Positions 8,383 through 19,588 of a DNA stretch of 64,000 nt are shown here, piece after piece. How positions within the stretch are numbered: the first letter of the stretch is position 1; the number at the start of each line of letters is the position of its first letter. The position numbers and the translations under genes were made by a program. The DNA comes from Zeaxanthinibacter enoshimensis (GTDB lineage Bacteria; Bacteroidota; Bacteroidia; Flavobacteriales; Flavobacteriaceae). The stretch is from the NCBI RefSeq assembly GCF_004362865.1, contig NZ_SNYI01000003.1:186001-250000 (forward strand). The letters are read 5' to 3'. Below the pieces are notes generated by a model that saw nothing but the letters and a program-made list of their open reading frames with translations, searched no databases and was not told the origin of the DNA.

Positions 8383-10053
8383 ATGTGTGGAATAGTATGT
8401 GCCTTTGATATAAAGGAAAGTAGCGAGGTCTTAAGACCCCAATTATTGGAAATGTCTAAAAAAGTCAGGCATCGCGGTCCGGACTGGAGCGGGATCTATG
8501 CCGATGAGAAAGCGATCCTGGCCCATGAGCGGCTCGCCATTGTAGACCCGGCGTCGGGAAAACAACCGCTGCTCAGTGAAGACGGTAAGCTGGTACTCGC
8601 TGCCAATGGTGAGATTTATAACCACAGGGAGCTCCGCAAACAATTTGAAGGGCGGTACAAGTTTAAGACGGCCTCGGACTGCGAGGTGATCCTGGCCCTG
8701 TACAAGGAAAAGGGAACGGACTTCCTTGACGAGATGAACGGGATCTTTGGGTTCGCTATTTACGACAGTGAAAAGGACGAATATTTCGTGGCCAGGGATC
8801 ATATGGGGATTATCCCGCTCTATATGGGTTGGGACAAAAACGGCACCTTCTATGTCGCTTCCGAGCTAAAAGCCCTGGAAGGAACCTGTACCAGGATCGA
8901 ACTGTTCCCGCCAGGGCATTACCTGCACAGTAGTGACGGGGAACTGAAACGCTGGTACAAGCGCGACTGGATGGAGTACGAGGCTGTGAAGGACAACGAG
9001 ACCAGTATAGCGGCTGTCAGGGATGCCCTGGAAGCTGCAGTACACCGGCAGCTGATGTCTGACGTGCCCTACGGCGTATTATTATCCGGCGGATTAGATT
9101 CTTCCGTTACCTCGGCTATCGCCAAGAAATATGCAGAGAAGAGGATAGAAAGCGATGACACCACCGAAGCCTGGTGGCCAAGGTTGCATTCTTTCTCTGT
9201 CGGGCTTGAAGGTTCGCCGGACCTTGCTGCGGCACAAAAGGTTGCCGATCATATAGGAACGGTGCACCACGAGATAAAATTTACCATACAGGAAGGGTTG
9301 GATGCCATCAAGGATGTTATCTATAACCTGGAAACTTACGATATCACAACCATCCGTGCGGCAACCCCTATGTACCTGATGGCCCGGGTGATCAAATCCA
9401 TGGGGATCAAAATGGTGTTGTCCGGCGAAGGTGCCGACGAGTTGTTCGGAGGTTACCTCTATTTCCACAAGGCACCCAATGCCCGGGAATTCCATGAAGA
9501 AACGGTCCGTAAACTGGATAAGCTGCATATGTACGACTGCCTCCGTGCCAACAAATCCCTGGCAGCATGGGGTATAGAAGGGCGGGTTCCCTTTCTTGAT
9601 AAGGAGTTCATGGATGTCGCAATGCGCATCAACCCCCAGGATAAGATGATCAACGGGGAGCGGATGGAGAAATGGGTGGTTCGTAAGGCATTTGAATCCT
9701 ACCTTCCCCAAAGTGTCGCCTGGAGGCAAAAAGAACAGTTTTCTGATGGGGTAGGCTACAGCTGGATCGATACGCTGAAAGAAGTGGTAGCCATGGAAGT
9801 GAGCGATGAGCAGTTGGCAAACGCCAAGTTCAGGTATCCTATCCAGACACCTACGACCAAAGAAGAATTTTATTACCGGTCTATCTTTGAATCTCATTTC
9901 CCGAGTGATGCCGCTGCGCTGAGTGTTCCCCAGGAACCCTCTGTGGCTTGCAGCACCCGTATAGCACTGGAGTGGGATGCGGCATTCAAAAACATGAACG
10001 AACCCTCCGGTAGGGCTGTGGCAGCGGTTCACGCTGATGCATACCACAAATAA
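8383..10053 (+). CDS. asnB: Asparagine synthase B, glutamine-hydrolysing
   Basis: 556 residues, usual for AsnB. The start at 8383 is fixed by the Ntn-type glutaminase, whose nucleophile Cys2 must follow the removed Met (MCGIV); an in-frame start 45 bases upstream would destroy this. The N-terminal glutaminase domain (about 1-200) has RHRGPDWSG and ANGEIYNH; the C-terminal synthetase domain has the ATP pyrophosphatase loop LLSGGLDSS at about residue 235 and SGEGADELFGGY. It makes asparagine from aspartate, ATP and glutamine in the cytoplasm. It is followed by its own terminator and has a candidate promoter 28-58 bases upstream. Confidence 0.97.
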   Translation: MCGIVCAFDIKESSEVLRPQLLEMSKKVRHRGPDWSGIYADEKAILAHERLAIVDPASGKQPLLSEDGKLVLAANGEIYNHRELRKQFEGRYKFKTASDCEVILALYKEKGTDFLDEMNGIFGFAIYDSEKDEYFVARDHMGIIPLYMGWDKNGTFYVASELKALEGTCTRIELFPPGHYLHSSDGELKRWYKRDWMEYEAVKDNETSIAAVRDALEAAVHRQLMSDVPYGVLLSGGLDSSVTSAIAKKYAEKRIESDDTTEAWWPRLHSFSVGLEGSPDLAAAQKVADHIGTVHHEIKFTIQEGLDAIKDVIYNLETYDITTIRAATPMYLMARVIKSMGIKMVLSGEGADELFGGYLYFHKAPNAREFHEETVRKLDKLHMYDCLRANKSLAAWGIEGRVPFLDKEFMDVAMRINPQDKMINGERMEKWVVRKAFESYLPQSVAWRQKEQFSDGVGYSWIDTLKEVVAMEVSDEQLANAKFRYPIQTPTTKEEFYYRSIFESHFPSDAAALSVPQEPSVACSTRIALEWDAAFKNMNEPSGRAVAAVHADAYHK

Positions 10054-10089
10054 GTACACGGTTTAGTCCGATAGATTTACCAGCTATTT

Positions 10090-10117
10090 AAAGCACCCTT
10101 TCCCGGGTGCTTTTTTT
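10090..10117 (+). terminator. Rho-independent terminator of asnB
   Basis: AAGCACCC stem, a six-base loop, GGGTGCTT and a T-run. Confidence 0.9.
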
Positions 10118-10221
10118 ATGTTCTTTTTCCTGGCTTTCCCCGTGTTCAATTTTCCACATTTTATGTTGATAACTTGACACACTAAAATCGGTCAAAAGGC
10201 TATATTTCATAGGGTATTGCT

Positions 10222-10229
10222 TATATTTG
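10222..10229 (+). promoter_or_regulatory. Candidate -7 box before gyrB
   Basis: TATATTTG fits TAnnTTTG 41 bases before the gyrB start. No TTG lies at the expected distance upstream, so only half a promoter is seen. Confidence 0.3.
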
Positions 10230-10243
10230 TGGGATTGCAATAA

Positions 10244-12211
<1,968 letters not shown>

Positions 12212-12230
12212 CAATCCATAGTTACACAAC

Positions 12231-12260
12231 AAAAACCTGCACCTCTGGTGTGGGTTTTTT
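12231..12260 (+). terminator. Rho-independent terminator of gyrB
   Basis: AAAAACC-T-GCACC, three-base loop, GGTGT-GGGTTTTTT. Its T-run ends where a TAGTTTTG (12260-12267), a possible -7 box for the next gene, begins. Confidence 0.85.
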
Positions 12261-12282
12261 AGTTTTGGTCAAAACTGTAATT

Positions 12283-13296
12283 ATGAAAAAAATGATCCTG
12301 GCGGCTGCCATTATTGGCAGTTCCGCATTAAGTGCACAAACCAGTGCCAATAACCTTCTGGCTGCAGGAGTCGAAGATGCAGAACGGTTTATGACAGATT
12401 ACCTGTCTCCCGTCTCCGAGGCATCCATCTATAGTATTTCTTCCGGCTGGTTCAATTCGGCCAGCGCCAAACCCTTGGGTGGATTCGAGATCTCCGTGAT
12501 CGGGAACCTTACCGGGTTTAAAAATAAAGAAGATAAAAAGTCATTTATCCTGGACACCTCCGAATACGAGAACCTGCAGTTCCAGGACGGTAGTACCTCC
12601 AAGGAAGTGTCTACAGCCCTGGGTGATATAGAAGGTATCGGGGTATTTGTAGAAGCAGAGGTTGCTCCCGGGATAACGGCAAGGGAGGATTTTGAACTTC
12701 CTACAGGTCTGAGCTCGGAGGGAATCGATTTTATACCCTCAGGTTACTTGCAGGCTAGCGTGGGACTGGTCAAAGGTACAGAGATCAAAGCGAGATTCCT
12801 GCCTAAGATACAAACAGACGAGGTGAGTATCGGGCTCTACGGGATAGGGCTGCAGCACGAATTTACTTCCCATCTCCCTGCAGACAAGCTCCTCCCGATC
12901 GCAATATCCGGGCTGATAGGGTATACCCACCTGGACGGTACATACGACTTTACAAACACAAGTATTATTGATGGGGAGAACCAACGGATTGATGCCGCTA
13001 TCAATTCATGGAATTTCCAGGCGATAGTCTCCACCAGGTTGCCGGTGATCAATTTTTACGGCGCCCTTGGTTACCTTAGTGGTACTTCGACTACCGATGT
13101 TCTGGGAACTTACCGGGTACAGTCAGGCCCATTCCAGGAATCCTACACAGATCCTTTCAGTATCGAGAAAAAAGCAAGCGGGGTTACGGCAAACCTTGGA
13201 GCCAAACTTAAACTCGGTTTTTTCCGCCTGAATGCTGATTACAGCCTGGGTGAATTTAACAATCTTTCAGTAGGGGTCAATTTCGGATTCCGTTAA
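12283..13296 (+). CDS. DUF6588 family protein, probable outer-membrane beta-barrel
   Basis: 337 residues from the ATG at 12283, which begins a signal peptide (MKKMILAAAIIGSSALSAQ); an in-frame start 33 bases upstream lies inside the terminator region and is unlikely. The DUF6588 hallmark is a segment YLSPVSEASIYSISSGWFNSA then GGFEISV near the N-terminus. The rest is beta-rich with repeated glycine-aromatic patterns and a C-terminal strand ending VGVNFGFR, as in outer-membrane barrels. Function unknown. A strong terminator follows. Confidence 0.8.
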   Translation: MKKMILAAAIIGSSALSAQTSANNLLAAGVEDAERFMTDYLSPVSEASIYSISSGWFNSASAKPLGGFEISVIGNLTGFKNKEDKKSFILDTSEYENLQFQDGSTSKEVSTALGDIEGIGVFVEAEVAPGITAREDFELPTGLSSEGIDFIPSGYLQASVGLVKGTEIKARFLPKIQTDEVSIGLYGIGLQHEFTSHLPADKLLPIAISGLIGYTHLDGTYDFTNTSIIDGENQRIDAAINSWNFQAIVSTRLPVINFYGALGYLSGTSTTDVLGTYRVQSGPFQESYTDPFSIEKKASGVTANLGAKLKLGFFRLNADYSLGEFNNLSVGVNFGFR

Positions 13297-13321
13297 TCGT
13301 ATTTAACCAAGCTACCTAAAT

Positions 13322-13358
13322 TCCCGGGACACCTGTTGGTGTTGCCGGGATTTTTTTT
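13322..13358 (+). terminator. Rho-independent terminator of the DUF6588 gene
   Basis: TCCCGG outer stem with an inner ACACC/GGTGT stem and an eight-base T-run. Confidence 0.9.
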
Positions 13359-13395
13359 ACCCGGACCAGACAGCCAGTCAGAAGCTGGTCAAAAT

Positions 13396-13426
13396 AAAAG
13401 CAGTCTTCCGTAGAAAACTGCTTTTT
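13396..13426 (-). terminator. Terminator of the small lipoprotein gene
   Basis: AAAAGCAGT and ACTGCTTTTT form a nine-base stem around a 12-base loop. Read on the minus strand it lies 26 bases after the stop of the 13452-13823 gene and runs into TTTTATTTT. Confidence 0.75.
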
Positions 13427-13451
13427 GGCATATATGGGAAAATTTGGGGCC

Positions 13452-13823
13452 TTATTCTCTGAAGGCAATCACATTGCCTTTCTCATCTTCCAGGTAAGTT
13501 CCTTCCGGGGTCTCTCTCATGGTCACCACCTGTTTCTCAAGATCGGTTCCTGGATACGTGATGGTGTAAAATCCATCGGCATACTCCCAGCGGAAATCGG
13601 TTTTGATCTCCAGCGTACTGCCGTTATACTTGTGGTAACGGCCCAGGTAAACATCGTTGAAGATCCATTCCTGTTTTACGGATTCCTTTTCGGTATCACT
13701 GTTGTTATTGATCTGCTCCTGGACCCAGATCCCTATAACAGGATCATTATTGTCGGGGACGCGTGTACAGTTACTCACGGCCACAATGGTCAAAAGCATA
13801 ACGAGGGAAAATAACTTTTTCAT
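13452..13823 (-). CDS. Small lipoprotein of unknown function
   Basis: 123 residues. The signal peptide ends at a lipobox-like VSNC (Cys19), so it should be lipid-anchored. The rest shows alternating strands (GIWVQEQI, KQEWIFN, DFRWEYADGFYTITY) that could form a small lipocalin-like barrel, with a GIW start as in lipocalin-like domains; this is inference. No recognised family. Monocistronic, with a terminator after it and no gene in the 262 bases upstream. Confidence 0.7.
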   Translation of the reverse strand: MKKLFSLVMLLTIVAVSNCTRVPDNNDPVIGIWVQEQINNNSDTEKESVKQEWIFNDVYLGRYHKYNGSTLEIKTDFRWEYADGFYTITYPGTDLEKQVVTMRETPEGTYLEDEKGNVIAFRE

Positions 13824-14042
13824 TAAAGTAGGTTAGTTATGATTTGGGTCCTATTAGAACGAACCCTTTTTCCATAGTATTGCCGCGATTCGATGTACTG
13901 CACAGGTTTTACGAAAATTTTCGTTGAACTGCACATTTGTCCAAATTTTGCTCGATAAACTGCATTAATTAAAGGGTGGCTGCAGGACAAAACTCTGCAG
14001 TCTTATAATGCATTTCTGCCGGGGTTTTAGTTAAAAAATCAG

Positions 14043-14050
14043 TATTTTTG
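14043..14050 (+). promoter_or_regulatory. Candidate -7 box before mdh
   Basis: TATTTTTG matches TAnnTTTG and lies 35 bases before the mdh start. No good TTG is found at 17-22 bp upstream, so support is partial. Confidence 0.35.
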
Positions 14051-14085
14051 GCAGGCAAGAATATAAACCTAAAAATATACCACAC

Positions 14086-15012
14086 ATGAAAGTTACCATC
14101 GTAGGGGCAGGGGCCGTAGGGGCCAGTTGCGCAGAATATATCGCGATCAAGGATTTTGCATCGGAAGTAGTACTGCTGGATATCAAGGAAGGATTTGCGG
14201 AAGGAAAGGCTATGGACCTGATGCAGACCGCTTCCCTGAATGGCTTTGACACCAAGATCACAGGAGTTACCAATGATTATTCCAAGACTGCCGGTAGTGA
14301 TATCGCAGTGATCACTTCGGGAATTCCAAGAAAACCGGGGATGACAAGGGAAGAACTGATCGGGATCAATGCCGGGATCGTCCAATCTGTGGCAAGCAGC
14401 CTGTTAGAGCATTCCCCCGATGTTACGCTTATCGTTGTGAGTAACCCTATGGACACCATGACTTACCTAGTCCATAAAACCACAGATATCCCAAAGAATA
14501 AGATCATTGGAATGGGTGGTGCCCTGGACAGTGCACGTTTCAAATACAGGCTGGCACAAGCCCTGGAAGCGCCTATTTCTGATGTAGACGGGATGGTGAT
14601 CGGTGGTCATAGTGACACCGGGATGGTACCGCTGACAAGGCATGCCACCAGGAATAGTGTAAAAGTTTCAGAGTTCCTTTCAGAAGACAGGCTTAACCAG
14701 GTCGCTGAAGATACCAAGGTAGGAGGAGCGACCCTGACCAAGTTACTGGGTACAAGCGCATGGTATGCTCCAGGCGCAGCCGTTTCTGCACTTGTACAGG
14801 CCATCGCATGCGATCAGAAGAAAATGTTCCCATGTTCGGCCTTCCTTGAAGGGGAATACGGACTTAACGATATCTGTATAGGGGTACCTGTGCTTCTCGG
14901 GAAGAACGGTATTGAAAAGATCGTGGAGATAGAACTGGATGAGGCTGAAAAAGCGAAGATGAAAGAAAGTGCAGAAGGTGTCAGCAAAGTAAATGAGCTG
15001 CTGCAATTCTGA
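14086..15012 (+). CDS. mdh: Malate dehydrogenase (lactate-dehydrogenase-like type)
   Basis: 308 residues. The nucleotide-binding GAGAVGASCAEYI opens the Rossmann fold; the substrate-binding arginines lie in GIPRKPGMTREEL, and the catalytic His in GGHSDTGMVPL; SNPMDTMTYL supplies the conserved Asn. The Arg-Lys-Pro-Gly-Met segment is that of malate, not lactate, dehydrogenases. It interconverts malate and oxaloacetate with NAD in the TCA cycle. Monocistronic, with a terminator directly downstream. Confidence 0.95.
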   Translation: MKVTIVGAGAVGASCAEYIAIKDFASEVVLLDIKEGFAEGKAMDLMQTASLNGFDTKITGVTNDYSKTAGSDIAVITSGIPRKPGMTREELIGINAGIVQSVASSLLEHSPDVTLIVVSNPMDTMTYLVHKTTDIPKNKIIGMGGALDSARFKYRLAQALEAPISDVDGMVIGGHSDTGMVPLTRHATRNSVKVSEFLSEDRLNQVAEDTKVGGATLTKLLGTSAWYAPGAAVSALVQAIACDQKKMFPCSAFLEGEYGLNDICIGVPVLLGKNGIEKIVEIELDEAEKAKMKESAEGVSKVNELLQF

Positions 15013-15036
15013 TTTTCCAGAAATAATAAAATAAGG

Positions 15037-15065
15037 AAGCCGGGGTCAAATCCCGGCTTTTTTTG
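15037..15065 (+). terminator. Rho-independent terminator of mdh
   Basis: AAGCCGGG stem, short loop, CCCGGCTT and T-run. Confidence 0.9.
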
Positions 15066-15180
15066 TCGAAAATCGCTCAATTTGATACACTTTTCAGTGC
15101 AATTAATACCTTATTATATAAGGTGACCACTTAAGCATAGTGTTAAAATATTATCTTCGACCGCAAGCAAAATAAATAAA

Positions 15181-15211
15181 TTGTCAATTCTTGGTGTAAA
15201 TCATATATTTG
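15181..15211 (+). promoter_or_regulatory. Promoter of secDF
   Basis: TTG at 15181, 20 bp spacer, TATATTTG at 15204-15211: a full match to the Bacteroidota housekeeping promoter. Transcription would start near 15218, giving a leader of about 38 bases. Confidence 0.6.
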
Positions 15212-15255
15212 CACGCTATTTACCAACACCATCTAATAAAAAAAACGAGTGACCC

Positions 15256-18216
15256 ATGCAGAATAAAGGTCTGATAAAGCTTTTTGCTTTTTTGTTCGGG
15301 ATTGTAAGTATTTACCAACTTTCCTACACATTTATTACCAGTAAGGTGGAAAACGAGGCAGCAGATTATGCAGCTTCAGTGATCCCGGCAAGCGAAGAAG
15401 ATTACGTTGCCAAACGAGAGTCGCTGGAGGCTCGTTACCTGGATTCCATCAGCTCTGAGCCTGTCCTGGGTTATACGACTTACGAAGAGGCCAAGAAAAA
15501 AGAATTGAATAAGGGACTCGACCTGAAAGGTGGTATCAACGTAACTCTCCAGATCTCTGTCAAGGACATTCTGAAAGGACTTGCAGACAACACTAAAAAT
15601 CCTGTTTTTAATAAGGCGCTGGCTATGGCCGATGCTGCTTCTAAAGACAGTGATGATACTTACCTGAACCTGTTCTTTGATGCATTTGACGAGATCAAAG
15701 GAGATACCAAACTGGCATCCCCTGATATCTTTGCCAATAAGGGACTGAGTGACGAAGTTAATTTCCAGATGACCGATGACCAGGTTAAGCCAATCATCCG
15801 AAGGAAAATTGACGAATCTATCGTATCTGCATTCGAGGTACTGCGCGAGAGGATCGATGGTTTCGGGGTGACCCAGCCAAACATCCAGCGTGAAGGAACC
15901 TCCGGTCGTATCCTGGTAGAATTACCTGGTGCAAGGGATATCGCCCGTGCACAGGACCTGCTTTCAAGTACTGCCCAACTGGAATTCTGGGAAACATACG
16001 AGCCCGGTAACCAGGCTTTGATCGGCTTCTTTATCGAAGCTAACGAGCGGTTAAAGAACATCGTGGGTGATGCGGAAGCTAAAACAGTAAAGGAAGAATC
16101 AGAGATCGATTCACTTTTGTCTGATGTAGCCCAGGATACACTGGACCTTGGATCGCAGAACAATCCTTTATTCGAGAAATTACAGCTGAATGCTCCTGGT
16201 TATGCCATTGGTGTAGCGGCGGTGAAGGATACTGCACAGATAGGTGAGTGGTTAAGAATGCCTGAGATCAGGAGATTATTACCTGCCGAAGTGCAATTCA
16301 CAAAGTTCCTTTGGGAACGCCCAACCCAGGGTGCTGAAGTAGCTTCCTTATACGCACTTAAATCTAACAGGGACAACGAGCCCCGCATCAGTGGTGATGT
16401 GGTTAGTGATGCCCGTGCCCAGTTTGACCAGTTCAACCGCCCTGCAGTAGGAATGGATATGAACGTTCGTGGAGCCAAGGAATGGGAAAAATTGACTAAC
16501 GAGGCCAACCTGAACAATACAGGGATCGCCATTGTCCTGGATAATAAAGTATATACTGCTCCCGGCGTATCGCAAGTTGGAGGAATCTCAGGGGGAAGTT
16601 CAGAGATTACCGGTACCTTTACGGTAAACGAGACCAAGGATATCGCAAACGTACTCAGGGCAGGTAAACTACCCGCTTCTGCAGATATCATTGATTCTTT
16701 CGTAGTAGGACCATCCCTGGGACAGGAGGCTATAGACAGCGGATTTACATCCTTCCTGATCGCGATGGTACTGGTACTAATCTGGATGATCATGTACTAT
16801 GGTAAGGCAGGTGCCTTTGCTGATGTTGCCCTGGTCTTCAACATTGTGCTCATTTTCGGAGTACTGGCCAGCCTCGGGGCTGTGCTTACGCTGCCCGGTA
16901 TCGCTGGTATCGTACTGACAATCGGTATGTCTGTGGATGCGAACGTACTGATCTTTGAACGTATTAAAGAAGAGCTTGCCAAAGGAAAAGGAAAAGGACA
17001 GGCCATAGCCGATGGTTTTGAGAATGCACTTTCTTCTATCCTTGATGCCAACATTACTACCGGTCTTACCGCGCTTATCCTGTTAGTGTTCGGTTCAGGA
17101 CCGATCAAAGGATTCGCTACGACCCTGATCATTGGTATTCTTACCTCTTTATTCACAGCGATCTTTATCACCAGGCTTTTGGTAGACTGGTATATTTCCG
17201 GGAAAGGACGTTCCCTGGATTTCAGCACTACCCTGACCAAGAACCTGTTCAAGAATATCAACGTAAACTTCCTGGCAAAACGAAAGATTGCATACGTAGT
17301 CTCTTCTATCCTGGTAGTTGTCGGTGTGGTTTCTCTCGTTACCCAGGGACTGGACCAGGGGGTTGATTTCGTCGGTGGACGAAACTACCAGATCCGTTTT
17401 GTAGACCCGGTGAGTCCGTCAGAAATTACCAGTGAACTTACCGGGGTGTTGGGAAGCGCTAGTGCTAAGACCTACGGGGACGCCAACCAGATCATGGTGA
17501 CCACAAAATACAAGGTAGACGTACAGGGTACTGAAGTAGACAATGAAATTCTTGGACTTCTTTTCAATTCCCTGCAGAAGTACCTTCCGGATGGTGCAAC
17601 ATACGAGGATTTTGTTCCTGGTGGTACCAACGATAATATTGGGGTGATGAAATACCGTAAGGTAGGTCCTACCATTGCGGATGACATCAAGAAAAACGCA
17701 TTACTTGCAGTGATCGGTTCATTGGCAGTCGTATTCCTTTATATACTGTTGCGATTCCGTAAATGGCAATTCTCACTGGGTGCTGTTGCAGCGGTATTCC
17801 ACGATGTGATGATCGTACTGGGGATTTTCTCCCTGACCAGCAAGTTTATGCCTTTTAGCATGGAAATAGACCAGGCGTTCATCGCGGCTATCCTGACGGT
17901 GATAGGATACTCCCTGAACGATACGGTGGTAGTGTTTGACAGGATCCGTGAGATCATCGGGGAGCGAGGCTGGAAAGCCGGTGAGAACACCAACCTGGCA
18001 CTGAACAGTACCTTAAGCCGTACCCTGAACACCTCGCTTACTACCCTGGTAGTACTACTCTCTATCTTTATCTTTGGTGGAGAATCGTTAAGAGGATTTA
18101 TGTTCGCAATGATCGTAGGTATCATTGTGGGTACTTATTCTTCCTTGTTCATCGCAACTCCTGTGATGTTCGATACTCTTAATGCTAAAGTGAGGGAAGG
18201 AAAGGTAAAAGAATAA
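15256..18216 (+). CDS. secDF: Fused protein translocase SecDF
   Basis: 986 residues, a SecD-SecF fusion normal in this phylum. The N-terminal helix (about 7-27) is followed by the large periplasmic SecD region with LDLKGGINVTLQI and DGFGVTQPNIQREG, then a six-helix block with the conserved GMSVDANVLIFERIKEE. The SecF half starts near residue 655 (NFLAKRKIAYVVSS), with VDFVGGRNYQIRF and the helix-4 SLNDTVVVFDRIRE. The protein uses the proton gradient to help complete export through SecYEG. Compared with E. coli SecD the periplasmic part contains an insertion rich in Asp/Ser (about residues 115-180 and 275-310). Own promoter and terminator. Confidence 0.96.
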   Translation: MQNKGLIKLFAFLFGIVSIYQLSYTFITSKVENEAADYAASVIPASEEDYVAKRESLEARYLDSISSEPVLGYTTYEEAKKKELNKGLDLKGGINVTLQISVKDILKGLADNTKNPVFNKALAMADAASKDSDDTYLNLFFDAFDEIKGDTKLASPDIFANKGLSDEVNFQMTDDQVKPIIRRKIDESIVSAFEVLRERIDGFGVTQPNIQREGTSGRILVELPGARDIARAQDLLSSTAQLEFWETYEPGNQALIGFFIEANERLKNIVGDAEAKTVKEESEIDSLLSDVAQDTLDLGSQNNPLFEKLQLNAPGYAIGVAAVKDTAQIGEWLRMPEIRRLLPAEVQFTKFLWERPTQGAEVASLYALKSNRDNEPRISGDVVSDARAQFDQFNRPAVGMDMNVRGAKEWEKLTNEANLNNTGIAIVLDNKVYTAPGVSQVGGISGGSSEITGTFTVNETKDIANVLRAGKLPASADIIDSFVVGPSLGQEAIDSGFTSFLIAMVLVLIWMIMYYGKAGAFADVALVFNIVLIFGVLASLGAVLTLPGIAGIVLTIGMSVDANVLIFERIKEELAKGKGKGQAIADGFENALSSILDANITTGLTALILLVFGSGPIKGFATTLIIGILTSLFTAIFITRLLVDWYISGKGRSLDFSTTLTKNLFKNINVNFLAKRKIAYVVSSILVVVGVVSLVTQGLDQGVDFVGGRNYQIRFVDPVSPSEITSELTGVLGSASAKTYGDANQIMVTTKYKVDVQGTEVDNEILGLLFNSLQKYLPDGATYEDFVPGGTNDNIGVMKYRKVGPTIADDIKKNALLAVIGSLAVVFLYILLRFRKWQFSLGAVAAVFHDVMIVLGIFSLTSKFMPFSMEIDQAFIAAILTVIGYSLNDTVVVFDRIREIIGERGWKAGENTNLALNSTLSRTLNTSLTTLVVLLSIFIFGGESLRGFMFAMIVGIIVGTYSSLFIATPVMFDTLNAKVREGKVKE

Positions 18217-18236
18217 CCTCTTTTTCAGATATAAAT

Positions 18237-18272
18237 AAAACCGCCGTGCCCCTGGGGAACGGCGGTTTTTTT
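18237..18272 (+). terminator. Bidirectional terminator between secDF and the ModF-like gene
   Basis: AAAACCGCCG, inner CCCC/GGGG, CGGCGGTTTTTTT; T-runs on both strands and convergent genes on both sides. Confidence 0.9.
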
Positions 18273-18278
18273 ATGAGG

Positions 18279-19541
18279 TCAGGGAAGTATTACTTTCCCG
18301 GTTGAGCCCGCCGGGGTCATGGTGAGCTCAAAAATCTTTTCAGGACGCAAGCCTTCTTCTTTCCTGTGGGAGACGTAAATGATCGCGGTGCTGCTCTGTT
18401 GTGCCATGGTATTGACCAATCGTACCAACAGTTCAGCACTCTGGTCATCCAATCCGGCAGTTGGTTCATCGAGTATTAATAAGGGTGGATGCTTCACCAT
18501 TGCCCTGGCACACATGACCAGTCGTTGTACCCCCTCTGAGCATTCGTGGAAATAATCATCCTTATGGGACTCGAGCTCCAGGAATTTAAGCCATTCCCGT
18601 GCCAGTTGCTGTTGTGCTGCCGAGGGTTGGGTATACAGCCCGATAGAATCGGTCAGCCCTGATATGATCATATTTTCAAGACTGTGGTATCCCCGGAATC
18701 GATCAACCATGGCCGGGCTGAAATAGCCCGTATGCTCCTTCAGGTCCCAAACCGTTTCCCCGCTTCCTTTCTGGTACCCGAACAGCTCTATGTCCTCTCC
18801 GTATGCTTTCGGGTTATCCCCGTTGATCATTGATAATAAAGTAGATTTCCCGCTGCCGTTCTTCCCGCTGAGTTGCCAGTATTCTCCTTTCCTGATCTCC
18901 CAGCAGATATTATTCAACACAGGTTTCTTTCCATAGGCCACCGATACCTTGTTAAATCGAACCAGGAGCTCCTTCTCCAGGTCTGAACGAGCAGGGGGTG
19001 GAGGGATTCTTCGCTTACTCTGAGCAGCTGGCTTCACTCCTGTGGATGCTCCATATTCTTGATTTTCGATCTTTACCAGCCGGTCGCCTTCCAAAAAAGC
19101 CTGGTGGGAAGCAAAGGGGAGCATATCTGATCTTCTGCTCAACACCTGTATAAGGGGTAATTCCGCAGACAATTCGGTCAGGAGATCTGCCAGGGAACGG
19201 GCCGAGTCAGAATCAAGGTTGTCAAAAGGATTTACGATGATCAGGTAGTCCGGTTGCTTGTTGAGCAGGAAGTTTAGCAAGGCCTTTTTACGTTCCCCGC
19301 TAGACATGGTTCTCAGCTCCTGCTGGTCCGGGCCGGATAGTATATGCTGATCGTGCCGGGCTTCTTCTTCCAGGAAATGGTCCACTGCACTTTTGGAAAA
19401 CAGGGCTCCTTCTTTTCCTGCAAAAGGTTTAAAATCCTCCGGGGGTTCACCATCCATCAGGGAAGAAATAAATTCTCCTTTCCGGGAATTATTATCCGTA
19501 AATACAGCCCAATGTGGAAGTCTGCTCATATTCTGAAGCAT
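18279..19541 (-). CDS. ModF-like double ABC ATPase with degenerate first cassette
   Basis: 420 residues, two ABC cassettes in one chain as in ModF/PhrA-type ATPases, without membrane segments. The second cassette (about 195-420) is complete: Walker A GKNGSGKST, signature-like CSEGVQRLVM, Walker B LLILDEPTAGLDD and switch VSHRKEE. The first (1-160) lacks a P-loop altogether, keeps a signature-like MSSGERKK, and has IIVNPFDNLD where LDEP is expected. A Pro-rich linker joins them. Start may be Met1 or Met5. Role in the family is unsettled (repair or metal-related regulation); no transporter partner is nearby. It follows DUF192 by 47 bases and may be cotranscribed. Confidence 0.75.
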   Translation of the reverse strand: MLQNMSRLPHWAVFTDNNSRKGEFISSLMDGEPPEDFKPFAGKEGALFSKSAVDHFLEEEARHDQHILSGPDQQELRTMSSGERKKALLNFLLNKQPDYLIIVNPFDNLDSDSARSLADLLTELSAELPLIQVLSRRSDMLPFASHQAFLEGDRLVKIENQEYGASTGVKPAAQSKRRIPPPPARSDLEKELLVRFNKVSVAYGKKPVLNNICWEIRKGEYWQLSGKNGSGKSTLLSMINGDNPKAYGEDIELFGYQKGSGETVWDLKEHTGYFSPAMVDRFRGYHSLENMIISGLTDSIGLYTQPSAAQQQLAREWLKFLELESHKDDYFHECSEGVQRLVMCARAMVKHPPLLILDEPTAGLDDQSAELLVRLVNTMAQQSSTAIIYVSHRKEEGLRPEKIFELTMTPAGSTGKVILP

Positions 19542-19588
19542 TAAGTGCCGGCACGCTGTAATTCTAAAGTTTCAAGAAGTGAACCGGT

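Noticed and set aside
9094-10059. 321-residue open frame antisense to asnB
   Set aside because: It lies wholly opposite a certain gene, has a composition (many His, Cys, Phe) of a shadow frame and no recognisable domain.
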